From NCBI GenBank assembly GCA_951799425.1, contig OX637405.1, positions 22,322,589-22,386,588 of the forward strand: a stretch of 64,000 nt of DNA, written 5' to 3'. This document shows positions 8,526-20,236 of the stretch, piece after piece. Origin of the DNA: Ilex aquifolium (Eukaryota > Streptophyta > Magnoliopsida > Aquifoliales > Aquifoliaceae). The position numbers and the translations under genes were made by a program. The number at the start of each line of letters is the position of its first letter. The stretch's first letter is position 1. The notes under the pieces were generated by a model. That model was not told where the DNA came from and did not search any database. It worked only from the letters and a program-made list of their open reading frames with translations.

Positions 8526-9640
8526 TTGTTTAGTTGTTTTATGAGCTCTTGGCATCGTGATTTGAGTGGACGTTTAATAAGAGAGGAGTTAGATACTTTG
8601 TTTGGAAATCTATTTGATTCATCTGATTTAAATTTTTATGTGCACACAATGGCTGTTAATCCTAACATTAATAGGCAGAATGAACTTCCCGCACATGAGG
8701 ACCATATTGATAGAGTAAGCAATCATGATGAGAATGATGTGGATAATTTGAATGTTAATCAGGGTAGGACTTTGCGTGAATATCTACAACCCGTACTTCT
8801 CACTGAACCGTCATACATCATTTTCCCATTGAATGCCATTCATTTTTTTTTCAAACCTGGCATGATTCAATTACTTCCAAAATTCCTTGGTATAGGTGAA
8901 GAAAACTCATATTTGCACATTAGAGAATTTGGGGATGTCTGTGCTACGTTCCATGACCAGAATGTTGCAATGGATATAGTCAGGCTGAAGTTATTTCCTT
9001 TTTCATTAAAGGAAAAAGCTAAAACTTGGTTATATTCGTTGAGATCTAGGTCTATAGGAACATGGCAGGAGATGCAGAAACAATTTTTAAAGAAATTTTT
9101 TCCCACACATCGCACAAACTCTTTGAAAAGACAGATAATGAATTTTTCCCAAAAGGAGTCTGAAAATTTTTATCAAAGTTGGGAAAGATTTAAAGACCTT
9201 CTTGCATCTTGTCTACATCATGGTTATGAAAGCTGGCGCATAATAAGTTTCTTTTATGAGGGTTTAGGCCCACAGCTGCGTCAATTTATTGAAATGATGT
9301 GTAACGGTGATTTTATGAATAAGGAACCAGATGATGCTTTTGACTATTTAGACCAATTAGCCGAGAATGCACAATCTTGGGATACTACATCCCAGGAACC
9401 ATCTAAAGGTAAAACTGCACAATCATCATCATCTGGTGGAGGTAAGTATCAATTGAAGGAGGAAGATGATATTGGGGCTAGGATTGCCACCTTAGCTAGG
9501 AGGGTAGAAGCTATGGAATATAAAAGGGTTAATGAGGTTGACACAATACCTGTTGAGGAAGTCTGTAGTTTTTGTGACACCCCCGGACACCCAGTTAAAC
9601 AGTGTCCAACATTGCCTGTTTTAAAAGAGGTTTTGCATGA
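8526..9640 (+). pseudogene. gag: Ath-2 gag region
   Basis: The region codes the capsid-like Retrotrans_gag domain: LFPFSLKEKAKTWLYSL, then FLKKFFPTHRTNSL and FYQSWERFKDLL (about 8985-9200). A CCHC zinc knuckle (CSFCDTPGHPVKQC, 9564-9605) follows. Known role: packaging element RNA into cytoplasmic particles. The ATG at 8526 is the first in a frame that continues well into pol, so gag and pol are probably one polyprotein. A later Met near 8650 (MAVNPN) is an alternative start. Confidence 0.85.
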
Positions 9641-12600
9641 TCAAGCAAATGCTGCAAACAATTTTTCAAAACCTTACAATAATCCTTATTCAAATACATA
9701 CAATCCGGGGTGGAAGAATCACCCCAACTTTAGTTGGAGGAATGAAAATAATGCATCACAACCACCTCAACAAAATTCCTTCAATGCTGCACCTTATGTC
9801 CCACCTCCTAAGAGAAGTATGGATGAAGCATTGACACAGTTCATGCAGAGTCAGTTAAATTATAATAGGCAAAATACTCAGGCCATTGATGATCTCAGAG
9901 GTACAGTCAATCAAACCACACAGGCTATAAATGACATTAGGAGTGCAATCACTAAACTAACTATTGACCCGTGTCATCAGGAGAAAGGTAAGTTCCCAGC
10001 ACAACCACAGCCAAATCCACAGGCTCAATTTTTTGTGAATGATACTGGCACTCCTAGTACTGAGCATGATCAGGTTAAGTCTATCACCACACTTCGTAGT
10101 GGGAAAGAAATTGATAAAACCATTCCTTCTCAAACTCAAAAATTTGAGAAAATTTCAAAACCTACGGAGAGTGATGATAAACTTAATCCCTCTGAAGTTA
10201 ATGAGCCTGAGAAGTATGTTCCTCGTGCACCATTCCCACAGAGATTGCTTACTTCTACCAAGCCTCATATGCACAATGATATGTTAGAAGTCTTTAAGCA
10301 GATAAAAATCAACATTCCCTTGTTGGATGCCATTAAACAAATACCTTCTTATGCAAAGTTTTTAAAGGAATTATGCACTGTAAAAAGGAAATTGAATGTG
10401 CAAAAGAAGGCATTTTTAACTGAGCAGGTTTCCTCCATCATACATCATAACACTCCACTGAAGTACAAAGACCCAGGTTGTCCTACCATTTCTTGTGTCA
10501 TAGGCAACCACAAAATTGAACAGGCTTTATTGGATCTTGGAGCTAGTGTGAACTTGCTCCCATATTCAGTATATGAACAATTAGGGTTAGGTGAATTAAA
10601 ACCCACTTCGGTTACACTCCAATTAGCTGACAGATCAATAAAAGTACCGAGGGGTATGGTGGAGGATGTCTTAGTACAGGTTGACAAATTTTATTTTCCT
10701 GTGGATTTCATAATTTTGGATACTCAACCTGTATTAAATGCTAATGCTCAAATTCCTGTTATTTTAGGCAGACCATTCCTAGCAACTTCAAATGCTTTAA
10801 TTAATTGTAGGAATGGTGTGATGAAATTAACTTTTGGGAATATGACATTAGAGCTCAACATTTTTCATGTGTGCAAACAACCAGAGAATGTTGATGAAGA
10901 TGTGCATGAGGTTAACATGATTGAGTCTCTTGTTCCAAGCAGATTATATGATTCTTCTCTATTTGATCCACTTGAAGCATGCTTGCTTGAACAATCTTCT
11001 ATGATAGAGATAGATGAACTCAATTCTGAAATTTCTGTTTCCACTGATGTGTTAAACTCTTTACAGGTACTTGAAATGAAAGAGTTGAGACAGAAATTTG
11101 AGGAGCTTCCACCAAGAATTGACCTACCAATCCCATCTAGTGAGAAAGCACCTAAGCTTGACCTCAAGCAGCTACCGGTTGAGTTAAAGTATGCATTTCT
11201 GGGAGATGATGCAACTTATCCGGTAATAATTTCTTCTCAATTGAATTCAGCACGGGAAGGTATGTTATTACAACTTCTTAGAGAACATAAAAAGGCAATT
11301 GGCTGGACTTTAGCTGATATAAAAGGAATTAGTCCATTAGTTTGCACTCACAAGATTTATTTGGAAGATAATGCTAAAACATCTAGGGAAATGCAACGTC
11401 GACTGAATCCACATATGAAAGAAGTTGTAAAGAAGGAAGTGCTGAAATTGTTAGACATAGGAATTATTTACCCTATTGCAGACAGCAAATGGGTAAGCCC
11501 CACACAGGTAGTTCCTAAGAAATCTGGAGTCACTGTAGTTGCCAATGAAAATAATGAACTTGTGCCAACTAGGACTGTTACTGGTTGGAGAATGAGCATA
11601 GACTACAGGAAATTAAATTCTGTTACTAGAAAAGATCACTTCCCTTTACCTTTTATGGATCAAATTTTGGAAAGGGTAGCATCACATTTGTATTATTGTT
11701 TCCTAGATGGCTATTCAGGATATAATCAGATTGAAATTGCCCTAGAAGACCAAGCAAAAACCACATTTACTTGCCCTTTTGGTACTTTTGCATATCGCAG
11801 GATGCCCTTTGGACTTTGCAATGCACCCGCGACTTTTCAAAGGTGCATGCTAAGTATTTTCAGTGACATGGTAGAGCGTTTTCTTGAAGTTTTCATGGAT
11901 GATTTTACTGTTTTTGGTGATGCTTTTGATGAATGCTTGTCAAATTTAGAGAAAGTGCTTCTTCGATGTGAAGAAAAGAACCTCGTGCTTAATTGGGAGA
12001 AATGCCACTTTATGGTTCAAAAGGGAATTGTTCTTAGTCACATTGTCTCATCTGAGGGAGTCCAGGTAGATAAAGCTAAGATAGAATTAATTGCTAATTT
12101 ACCTTCTCCCAAAACCCTTAAAGATGTTAGATCTTTTTTGGGTCATGCTGGTTTCTATCGAAGGTTCATAAAAGATTTTAGCTCTATATCTAGACCACTT
12201 TGCAATCTCTTAGGGAAGGATATACCTTTTGAGTGGGATGGGTTATGCCAAGAGGCTTTTGATAAGTTAAAGGGCATGCTCGTCACTGCTCCAATTATGC
12301 AACCCCCGAATTGAAGTCTTCCTTTTGAAATTATGTGTGATGCCAGTGACTATGTCGTAGGGGCAGTTTTAGGACAAAGGAATGAGAAAAAGCCACATGT
12401 CATCTACTATGCTAGTCGAACCTTAAATAGTGCACAGATGAATTATTCTACCACAGAAAAGGAATTACTGGCAGTAGTATTTGCACTGGACAAATTTAGG
12501 TCATATTTAGTAGGATCCCCCATTGTCATCTTCACAGACCATGCAGCTCTTAAATATTTACTGACAAAGAAAGATGCCAAACCTAGACTGCTTAGGTGGA

Positions 12601-14055
12601 TCCTCCTACTCCAAGAATTTGATATAACCATTAAAGATAAAAAAGGAGTAGAGAATGTAGTGGCTGACCATTTGTCTAGACTTGTGAGTGACATACCCAT
12701 TGAGACGGTGCCGATCAAGGACACTTTTCCTGATGAACAATTGCTGGCAGTTTCGGCAGTACCTTGGTTTGCTGATATAGTGAATTTTCTTGTTACAGGT
12801 AACATGCCACCAGCTTGGACTACATTGGATAAAAGGAAGTTCTTAACTGAAGTGAAAAGTTTTTTCTGGGATGACCCATATCTTTTCAAGTATTGCTCAG
12901 ATCAAATTATCCGGAGATGTGTGCCTAATGATGAGGTAAGTAGCATTCTATCATTTTGTCATTCGGGAGCATGTGGAGGCCACTTTTCTATGAAAAAGAC
13001 CGCTGTAAAGGTTTTGCAATGCGGATTTTATTGGCCGACAATTTTTAAAGATGCATATAATTTTTGTAAGGTGTGTGAGCGATGTCAAAAACTGGGGGGA
13101 TTAACCCGTAGAAATATGATGCCTCTAAATCCAATTTTGATAATATAAATTTTTGACTGTTGGGGCATAGATTTCATGGGACCTTTTCCCCCATCTTTTG
13201 GATATATGTACATTTTAGTGGGAGTAGACTATGTTTCTAAGTGGGTCGAAGCTATACCATGTCGGACAAATGATCATAAAGTTGTTTTGAAATTTTTAAA
13301 AGAAAATATTTTGTCCAGGTTTGGTATACCTCGAGCCATTATCAGTGATGGGGGATTGCACTTTTGTAATAAACCTTTTGAGAGTCGAATGAAAAAATAC
13401 GGTGTCACGCATAAAGTTGCGACTCCTTATCACCCTCAGACAAGTGGTCAAGCAGAGCTTGCCAATCGGGAAATTTCTTACATTTTGGAAAAAACGGTGA
13501 ACCCAGATCGTAAAGATTGGTCGTTACGACTAATCGATGCATTATGGGCATACCGAACTGCATATAAAACCCCGATTGGTATGTCTCCGTATAGATTGGT
13601 TTATGGAAAAGCTTGTCACTTGCCTGTGGAACTAGAGCGTAAAGCATATTGGACCATTAAAATGTTCAACTTTAGTTTGGACCAAGCCCGCACCGCACGA
13701 AAATTACAACTAAATGAGCTTGAGGAGATCCGGAATGAGGCATATGAGAATTCTAGAATTAGTAAAGAACGCATGAAGGTGTTTCATGATAAGAATATTG
13801 TGCGTAAAATCTTTACACCTGCACAGAAAGTTCTTCTTTATAATTCTAGACTTCACATCTTCAAAGGAAAGCTTCGAACCAGATGGAGTGGTCTGTACAT
13901 TGTTAAGGAGGTATTCCCCTATGAGAACAATAGAGATTGAGAATCCCCGTAATGGGAACACCTTTAAAGTTAACGGACAACGACTGAAACCATTCTTGGA
14001 GGAAGGTATTGTCGAAGTGGAATCCATCGAATTGATGGAGCCCCACTATGAATAA
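9641..14055 (+). pseudogene. pol: Ath-2 pol region: protease, reverse transcriptase, RNase H, integrase
   Basis: Domains in order: a Gln/Asn-rich spacer; protease with LLDLGASVNLLP (about 10525); reverse transcriptase with WRMSIDYRKLNSV (about 11590) and the catalytic FMDD (11892-11903); RNase H with MCDASDYVVGAVLG (about 12335), TTEKELLAVVFAL and FTDHAALKYLL; integrase with a zinc-binding HHCC part (about 12960-13090) and core motifs [19 protein letters not shown] and [10 protein letters not shown] (about 13220-13470). These make the enzyme set for copying and inserting the element. The region looks almost whole, with about two or three breaks. Confidence 0.9.
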
Positions 14056-14224
14056 TCTGTCTCTAACCATTTGGTGTATACTGTTGTATATTAGTGTCTG
14101 TTTTTTTCTCTTTAATTTTCTACAGATGCATGAGCACATTTTACGCGCATCCGGTATGGTCTCTCTATCCCTTATTTGATTTTACTCTCCGGATTCATAC
14201 ATTGAGGACAATGCAAATTTTTGA

Positions 14225-14241
14225 GTGGGGGGGGGGGGGTG
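14225..14241 (+). promoter_or_regulatory. Internal poly-G, polypurine-like tract of Ath-2
   Basis: gagtgggg continues into an uninterrupted run of about 13 G, after pol. It resembles the 3' polypurine tract at 17776-17788 (aagtgggggggtg). Athila elements are known to have such a tract between pol and the second ORF. The exact G count may be unreliable. Confidence 0.6.
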
Positions 14242-14467
14242 GAGCATTCACTTGATAATACAAAGTATACTGGATTTTGAATTTGAGCTTTGTGCACATG
14301 CAACTGTGTTACTGTTTTGTTTTTATTGTGTTTATTGTTTCATTTTTTTTAGATAGTCAAGTAGTATTTTTTTTAGGGACTTAGGAATTTTTATGAGAAG
14401 AATGGAGCCATTTGGGGAGGAATATGAAAATTTTTCTAAGTGTAGAGAAAGAACTCACTGGAACACC

Positions 14468-14718
14468 CGTCCGGACGCATAAATAAAGAGCACAACATAC
14501 TGGAAGTCGCGTCCGGACGGAACCAACGAGTCTGAACTCACTGGAAAACGCATCCGGACGGTTATTTGTCATGCGTCCGGACGGGAAAGCCAACCGTTTG
14601 AAATTCATGAGGCGCGTCCGGACGGTATAACCCCATGCGTCCGGACGTGTGATTTTTAAGGCTAATTAAGACGGCAGTTGAGGCGCGTCCGGACGGTTTA
14701 ACCCCATGCGTTCGGACG
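14468..14718. repeat. Eight CGTCCGGACG-type palindromes before the second ORF
   Basis: Copies lie at 14468, 14510, 14551 (one change), 14574, 14615, 14638, 14686 and 14709 (one change). Several follow the paired pattern ggcGCGTCCGGACGGt ... catGCGTCCGGACG seen twice in a row. The same motif occurs in the element's LTRs ahead of the TATA box. Confidence 0.92.
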
Positions 14719-14730
14719 CGTGTGAAAAAT

Positions 14731-14737
14731 TATAAAT
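14731..14737 (+). promoter_or_regulatory. Internal TATA box of Ath-2
   Basis: tataaat (then acc) is preceded by the eight palindromes and lies about 100 bp before the ATG at 14834. Palindromes-then-TATA copies the LTR layout, which suggests a separate promoter for the second ORF. The promoter activity is inferred. Confidence 0.6.
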
Positions 14738-14833
14738 ACCGACTGCCTGATCAGAATTTCTTGCACTGCAAGCTTCCAAGACCAGATTACATTCCTTCTT
14801 CTTCTTCTATATCTGCTTTTCATCACGTTTTGC

Positions 14834-15920
14834 CATGGCACCACCTAGAGCTTCTAGTTCAAAGAGACCCCGGGTAAATACTCAGGAGGAGGAGGACACC
14901 ACCTTTGATCCCGTTCGTTTCCAAACTTTGGAGGCACGGGTAAGATTTTTTAAATAATACGCCCAAAAACCTATAGTTTGCGAGAGAAAAATTGAATACG
15001 AGGACTTCGCTCGATTGGGAGTCCGAGATATTATCACTTTTAGACGTTGGGCAGGTTTCATGGGCAAAGAGTGGTTGTGTATCCCCATCTTGGCAAGAGA
15101 ATTCTTCAGCAACGCGGACGATCTCGGGAATGGCCTCATACAGACATATGTTCGGGGTATGGAGGTTAGGGTGGATGGTTTAGCCATTGCTAGGATAATT
15201 GGAATGACTCAGGCACGGGTGGTCAACCCGGACTACCCCCAGGCCTACCCCGCAGATGAGGTCGGTCGAGAACTTCTAGGGGATGATGATTTTGTGTGGA
15301 CGGGCAACACTAAGTACCTTCAACAGGGTGATCTGACCAATAAGTACAAGATACTGAACCTCATTTCAGTATCAAATATTTTGCCCTTGCTAATAAAAAA
15401 TCACATCTACCTGGACCGTGCTCGCCTGTTATATGCCATGGGTACAGGTAAATCCATAGACCTCCCCTCCCTGATTTTTTCTGAAATGAGGCGAGCTATC
15501 GTGGACCCGAAAAAACCATCTCTCCCTTTTGCTGGTTTGGCTACTGCCTTGTGCGAGCAAGCAGGAGTGGTGATTGATGCCACTATGGAGCGGGCAAAGA
15601 AAGTGGCGGCACTCAACTCTGGCACCCTGTTGAAAAGTCAGAGTGTAGCCAGGCCTGTTGCAGGAGAGAGGGGTCCAGGTGGTGAGCAGGCAGCACCACC
15701 AGGGGTGGAGCAGGGTGAGGAGGATTGGGATCAGTTCCTCAATATCGATGAGGACTTTGAGATACCAGTGGATGAGGACACTGATCCCAGGACTGACAGG
15801 CAGATTTTGTTTGAGCTGTTGAGAGGGCAGAGAGAGATGAGGAAGGAGATGAGAGAGTTGAGGGCGCAGATGAGGGGGCTAGGGCAGAGTTCTCAGGATC
15901 AGGCAGGCCCCTCATCTTAG
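14834..15920 (+). pseudogene. Ath-2 second ORF (putative plant transposon protein, env-position ORF)
   Basis: Begins MAPPRASSSKRPR at 14834, with a basic N-terminus. The body has FRRWAGFMGKEWLCIP, AREFFSNADDL and YVRGMEVRVDGLAIARI (about 15030-15200). From memory this matches the 'putative plant transposon protein' domain often found after pol in Athila elements. The C-terminus is acidic and then coiled-coil-like (TDRQILFELLRGQREM..., about 15790-15880). I see no signal peptide or clear membrane segment in the readable part, so an envelope role is not supported. Perhaps one break near the start. Confidence 0.8.
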
Positions 15921-16828
15921 GATGATTTCTTCTAGGTCCCGGTGTTTCGAATCTTTTCTTTTTTGGTTATTTTCCAGTTTTCTGTAGAAATCAAAGCCTA
16001 TTTTGGGTAGTTTTTGTTAGACTTGATTTCTTTTATCTTTTGAATATGCATTGTACTTGAATAATCATTATTATATAAAATGCATATTTTGTTTGGTGTG
16101 TTATCAAATATCTAAATAACATTGTTATGAATAAGTTGATACCACATAATAGAAATAATTTGCTCAACTTTGAATTTTCAACTGTTTAAGCATCACATAG
16201 AACTCTATTCTATATTTTTGTATCTCATATCATGTTCTTATAAAAACTCACAATTTGTGCACTTTAGACTTTGCCAAGTTGAAAATTTGTTAGGTATTTT
16301 ACTTTGAGAACTTGAAACATATAGTGGAGATGCATGAAAACTCTAGTGAATTTTGTTCCAATCTTTCTTGGAGGGTTATTTACATTTACTCAATAAAAAA
16401 TATTTTTATTCAGCTAATCTCCTTCAATAGTCTCATTATTTTTGTTTTGGTTAACACCAATATTGTGAATGATTGCTTGATTTTGAATTATTTGCATAAG
16501 AAGTGTGTTATCAAAAGCTCTTGAGATATGATTTTAGGCCATCTTTGTCATTATTTGAGCCTAAACCTTATTCTTTGAATATTATTATCCCTAGAAGCCA
16601 TGATTGAGCCTTTAAAGCAAAATTTTATTTCTTATACCCAACATATAATAACCAAGCCAATGAGAAAAAATAATATCTTTTACCCTTGGTTATCCTGAGA
16701 TTAAACTTTTATTGTTTATGTAATTTGGGAGATGTTGGTTAAGAAAAGAAAAAAAAAAAAAAAAAAGAGTTTTACATACTTGTGAATATTTGCATTAGAT
16801 GTCTAGCTGTGAAAAAAAAAACAGATTG

Positions 16829-16860
<32 letters not shown>

Positions 16861-17775
16861 ATAGCAAACATGTGTTTGAAAAGAAAAAAAATATGAGCAA
16901 GTGATGTAAATTGTGCTTCTAAAGGATGGAGAATGAAAAGGCTATGGAAAGAAGTTTGGTTGTGTAATGTACATGTTCTCTTGGGATAATCTTTTGAATT
17001 CCTGAATATCCTTCGTTTCAAAACTCTAATCCCAAGGCCCCATTACAACCTTAAATAAAAACCTATTTGATCTCAAGGGTGTATTGATGGATGCATGACT
17101 TGTGTGAATAAGAAAGAGAATGGTGATTATTTATTTATTGTGTGTTGATTTCCTTTCATGAGATTATGTCAAATCCTCTTCTTTTGGATTACGTTTTTTT
17201 TAATGGAACATGTGAGCACTATTTTGTGTTGATTTAAATATCATCCACTCACATGTGATACTTGAGTGTATAATCACTATAATCTGAGAGAATTATTTCA
17301 TGAGTGAATTATCTGTTGAGATTTGGCATTGAGACGAATAGTTGATAGTTGTAGAGGTGATTACCGGATAAATTACTGACTTGGTATAGTTAATTCACAC
17401 TACACACGAGTTTATATGAGAATATGATAAGTGCATGCATTTATATATCGCATAGTTCTATATGTTGTTTTACATGTGCTTATAAAAAGTTGCATCTTAG
17501 AATTTCAATATTGTGGTAGCAACCTATATTATAAAGTTGTTATTCAGATGTTTGATCACAGGGTGATGTTTGTGGGTATCATCTCTGGAAACCCTCACGA
17601 GACTATACTCGTCCACTAGGGAAAACCTAGGGGTTTAAAGGCTTGTTGCATATGCTAAATGCAATCGTGAGTCCTACGAAAGTGGTTTTGTCTTATTGCA
17701 CTTTGTTTTGTTTCCTAAAATCAGTGGTTGTATTTGTTTTATTGATATTTGTCTTACTAGGGACTAGCAAGATCT
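15921..17775 (+). other. Long AT-rich 3' non-coding region of Ath-2
   Basis: No coding signal is visible. A-rich microsatellite-like runs lie at about 16745-16765 and 16810-16862. Long 3' untranslated stretches are usual for Athila elements. Confidence 0.8.
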
Positions 17776-17788
17776 AAGTGGGGGGGTG
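17776..17788 (+). promoter_or_regulatory. 3' polypurine tract of Ath-2
   Basis: aagtgggggggtg abuts the right LTR start at 17789. This is the primer site for plus-strand synthesis. Confidence 0.85.
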
Positions 17789-18863
17789 TGATTAAGGCCG
17801 AATAATCACACTTATTATTAGGAATGATTGATATTTTAATTGTAAAAGTGTGATAAATATAAGAGTTTATCCAAGTTTGGGCGTTATGCTATTAAATGTT
17901 GATTTGTGATAACTTGTAGGACAAAAGCATAATTTTGGAGTTAAATTATGGAAAGACCAAGCGTAGCTCAAAGGAAAACACACTGGATCACGCGTCCGAA
18001 CGGAAGAAGAATACGCGTCCGGACGCGAGTGGCAGAAAGGCAACGAACTCACTGGAAGTTGCGTCCGGACGGAAGATAAACACGCGTCCGGACGCGTGTC
18101 GAAGATCTGCTGATGCCAGACTTAGAATTTTGACGAGAATCAATCTCTTTTCTAGGGGATTATAAATACCAATTGAAGACTTTGTAAGGGCATCTTTTTT
18201 CCATTCTTTTTGCTCACGAATTCTTGAGTGTATTTTGCAATTCTTTTATGGCCGACTAGAAGGCTAAGCTAGGGCTAGGGAAAACCTCTCAGTGAAGTAC
18301 GGTATTTTTATAGACTTTGTAATTAATGATTTATGTTATTGTGTTAATCTATTTTCTAATCTTTTAGCAAATTCTTTATTCTGTAAAAACTCCTGAGTTG
18401 TTGTGCCACGTACATCGATTGCTTGAGTTTCCCTGCGAATAAATGACTGGTTATTCCACGCTTGAAGTGTTAGCATTGTTTCATAAAATAATATGATTAA
18501 TGTATTATTCAGGTTTCTGAATAATCCTTTGATCATAACTTTTGGCCTCATGACTTGATTTGTTATTTGGGTTAACCGACATTTAATTCATTTTTCAAAT
18601 TAAGCCCCAAGTCTTTTATTATTACCGTATGGAATTGAGAGGGAGTACCTAATGCTCTAGTATTTTTATCACTGATTTTTAATCATCCAAGTCAACTGTT
18701 TTCAATCAAAACTCTTCAAACAAACTTTTTATTTTTTTTTATTTTTAGTATTTGTGTGATTGTTTACTTGTTACAATTCCTTGTGGATTCGACCTCGGAC
18801 TTCCGAGAATATATATTACTCTGCTCAACCTATGCTTGGGTTTACACTTTTAAAGTTGAAGCA
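17789..18863 (+). repeat. 3' LTR of Ath-2 (1,075 bp)
   Basis: Nearly identical to 7275-8347, with about a dozen substitutions and one-base indels by hand count. It has the same palindromes (one altered), TATA box at 18161-18167 and end gttgaagca, and is followed by atgga. Confidence 0.96.
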
Positions 18864-19195
18864 ATGGACTTCAACTTTCCTGTCCAAACTGAGGAGGAAT
18901 TGGAAGAGTCTGACTCTGATGGCGAGGAAGATATCCCGGCACTTCCAGCTAAAGCCTTAAACCAGGATGTGCCTACTCCTCCAGCTATTCCACGTTCTAC
19001 TCCCTTCTCTACTGACCTCGTGACCGAGGCCCTTGCACAAGATTTGCTAGTAGACAGAGTGGAGGTTCTTGGGGCCAGCTCTCCTAAGAATTCTGTTACT
19101 CTAGCTTCTGGGTCCTTGCCTGCTGAGCTGCCGGGCTTCTCTCCTACTACTAAGGCTCCATTTGTTGAACGTCAAAATTCCCCTTCAGAGACTTA
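18864..19195 (+). pseudogene. Antisense accessory gene of Tat-2, tail after the Athila insertion
   Basis: After the second atgga the text is again that of the Tat-2 antisense gene: an acidic stretch (EEELEESDSDGEEDIPAL) and a Pro/Ser/Thr-rich low-complexity tail ending in a stop at 19193-19195. Tat-3 (41105-41415, minus) and Tat-4 (58348-58522) have comparable Pro/Ser/Thr-rich tails. Confidence 0.7.
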
Positions 19196-19815
19196 GCATT
19201 TTTTTTCCTTTTTTTAACTCTGGATTCGTACTTTATGTACTTCTGACTTCATATTCTGAAATTTGACTTTTGTTTTGAAAAGTGGTGTACTGATTTCTAA
19301 CTTGAGACAGGATTCTGTTTTTACTTTGCCTTGCCTTTGCATATTCTCGTTGTATTCCCCTGCCTTGCCTTTGCATATTCTCCTTGTATTCCCCTTGCCC
19401 CCCTTCTTTAAGGGGTACTTCAGTTCTTCTTAAAGAAGAATAATTGAGTTTGAGAGGCCAACTGAGCTTTTGCTACGTAAGGAAGAACTCCCTAAGAGTT
19501 GTAGAGCTCAGAATTGACGCCTTCAGAGCTCTTCCCTTCTGCTTGGTTCCCCCATAGGGGTGCCTGTTGCTTCATCACTTACCTGAATGGCAAGAAGTCT
19601 GATGTTGGGGTCTTTCCCACACATATCCATTTAAACTGTGCTGTTGAGTGAATGAGAACCTCCAAGGCAAGGGTGCCAGGAGGTCCGTGTAACTATACGA
19701 ACTGTCCTTAGCTCTAAGCGATCTGAGAAGTTTCTTTAAAGAGATCTTTTAGAGGTTTATTTTCTTTGAGTGGTAATTTCCCCTTGATAATTTGGCGGCA
19801 TGCGGACCTCTCCTT
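19196..19815. other. Spacer between the two convergent coding units of Tat-2
   Basis: Non-coding. It contains a 34-bp tandem duplication (19327-19360 and 19361-19394, unit beginning tgccttgcctttgc) and ends at the hairpin array. Nothing else is recognised. Confidence 0.7.
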
Positions 19816-20155
19816 GTGAACCGAGGAGCCCATCGTGAGCTCTGGGGCTCTTCCTATGAACCGAAGAGCTCTTCGCGAGTTCCTGGGCTCTTTTTATGAA
19901 CTGAATAGTTCAGCGTGAGCTACGTGGCTCGTATTATGAACTGAATAGTTCAGTGTGAGCTACGTGGCTCGTGCTATGAACTGAATAGTTCAGTGTGAGC
20001 TACGTGGCTCGTATTATGAACTGAATAGTTCAGTGTGAGCTACGTGGCTCATATTATGAACTGAATAGTTCAGCGCGAGCTACGTGACTCGTATTATGAA
20101 CTGAATAGTTCAGCGTGAGTTACGTGGCTCGTATCATGAACTGAATAGTTCGGCG
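19816..20155. repeat. Tat-2 tandem hairpin array, 40-bp unit
   Basis: About eight to nine units of 40 bp, most uniform from 19895 to 20150. Each unit holds two short inverted repeats: gaactgaatagttc and gagctacgtggctc. The leftmost units are more diverged (gagctctggggctc). The array lies between the end of the minus-strand pol (20237) and the end of the plus-strand antisense gene (19195). Confidence 0.92.
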
Positions 20156-20236
20156 TTCTAGGAATGTTGAATAGCTACCCATGAATAAATCAAAAGCTTG
20201 CCGCTTTATTGAAAATCTCTTCGTTACAAAGGAGAC

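Larger units (their letters stand above)
7275..18863 (+). mobile_element. Ath-2: complete-length Athila-type Ty3-gypsy element (11.6 kb)
   Basis: Both LTRs (7275-8347, 17789-18863), the PBS, a long gag-pol, a second ORF, a 3' polypurine tract and a perfect atgga duplication are present. The lineage is shown by the PBS text, the DLGAS protease motif, the second ORF and the long 3' non-coding tail. The LTRs differ by about a dozen changes in 1,073 bp by hand count, about 1%, so insertion was perhaps 0.4 million years ago. It looks nearly whole, with about two to four coding breaks. It sits inside the antisense gene of Tat-2. Confidence 0.96.

Noticed and set aside
14834-15920. Second ORF of Ath-2 as an envelope gene
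   Set aside because: No signal peptide, transmembrane segment or fusion-like motif is visible in the readable part; only its position resembles that of an envelope gene.
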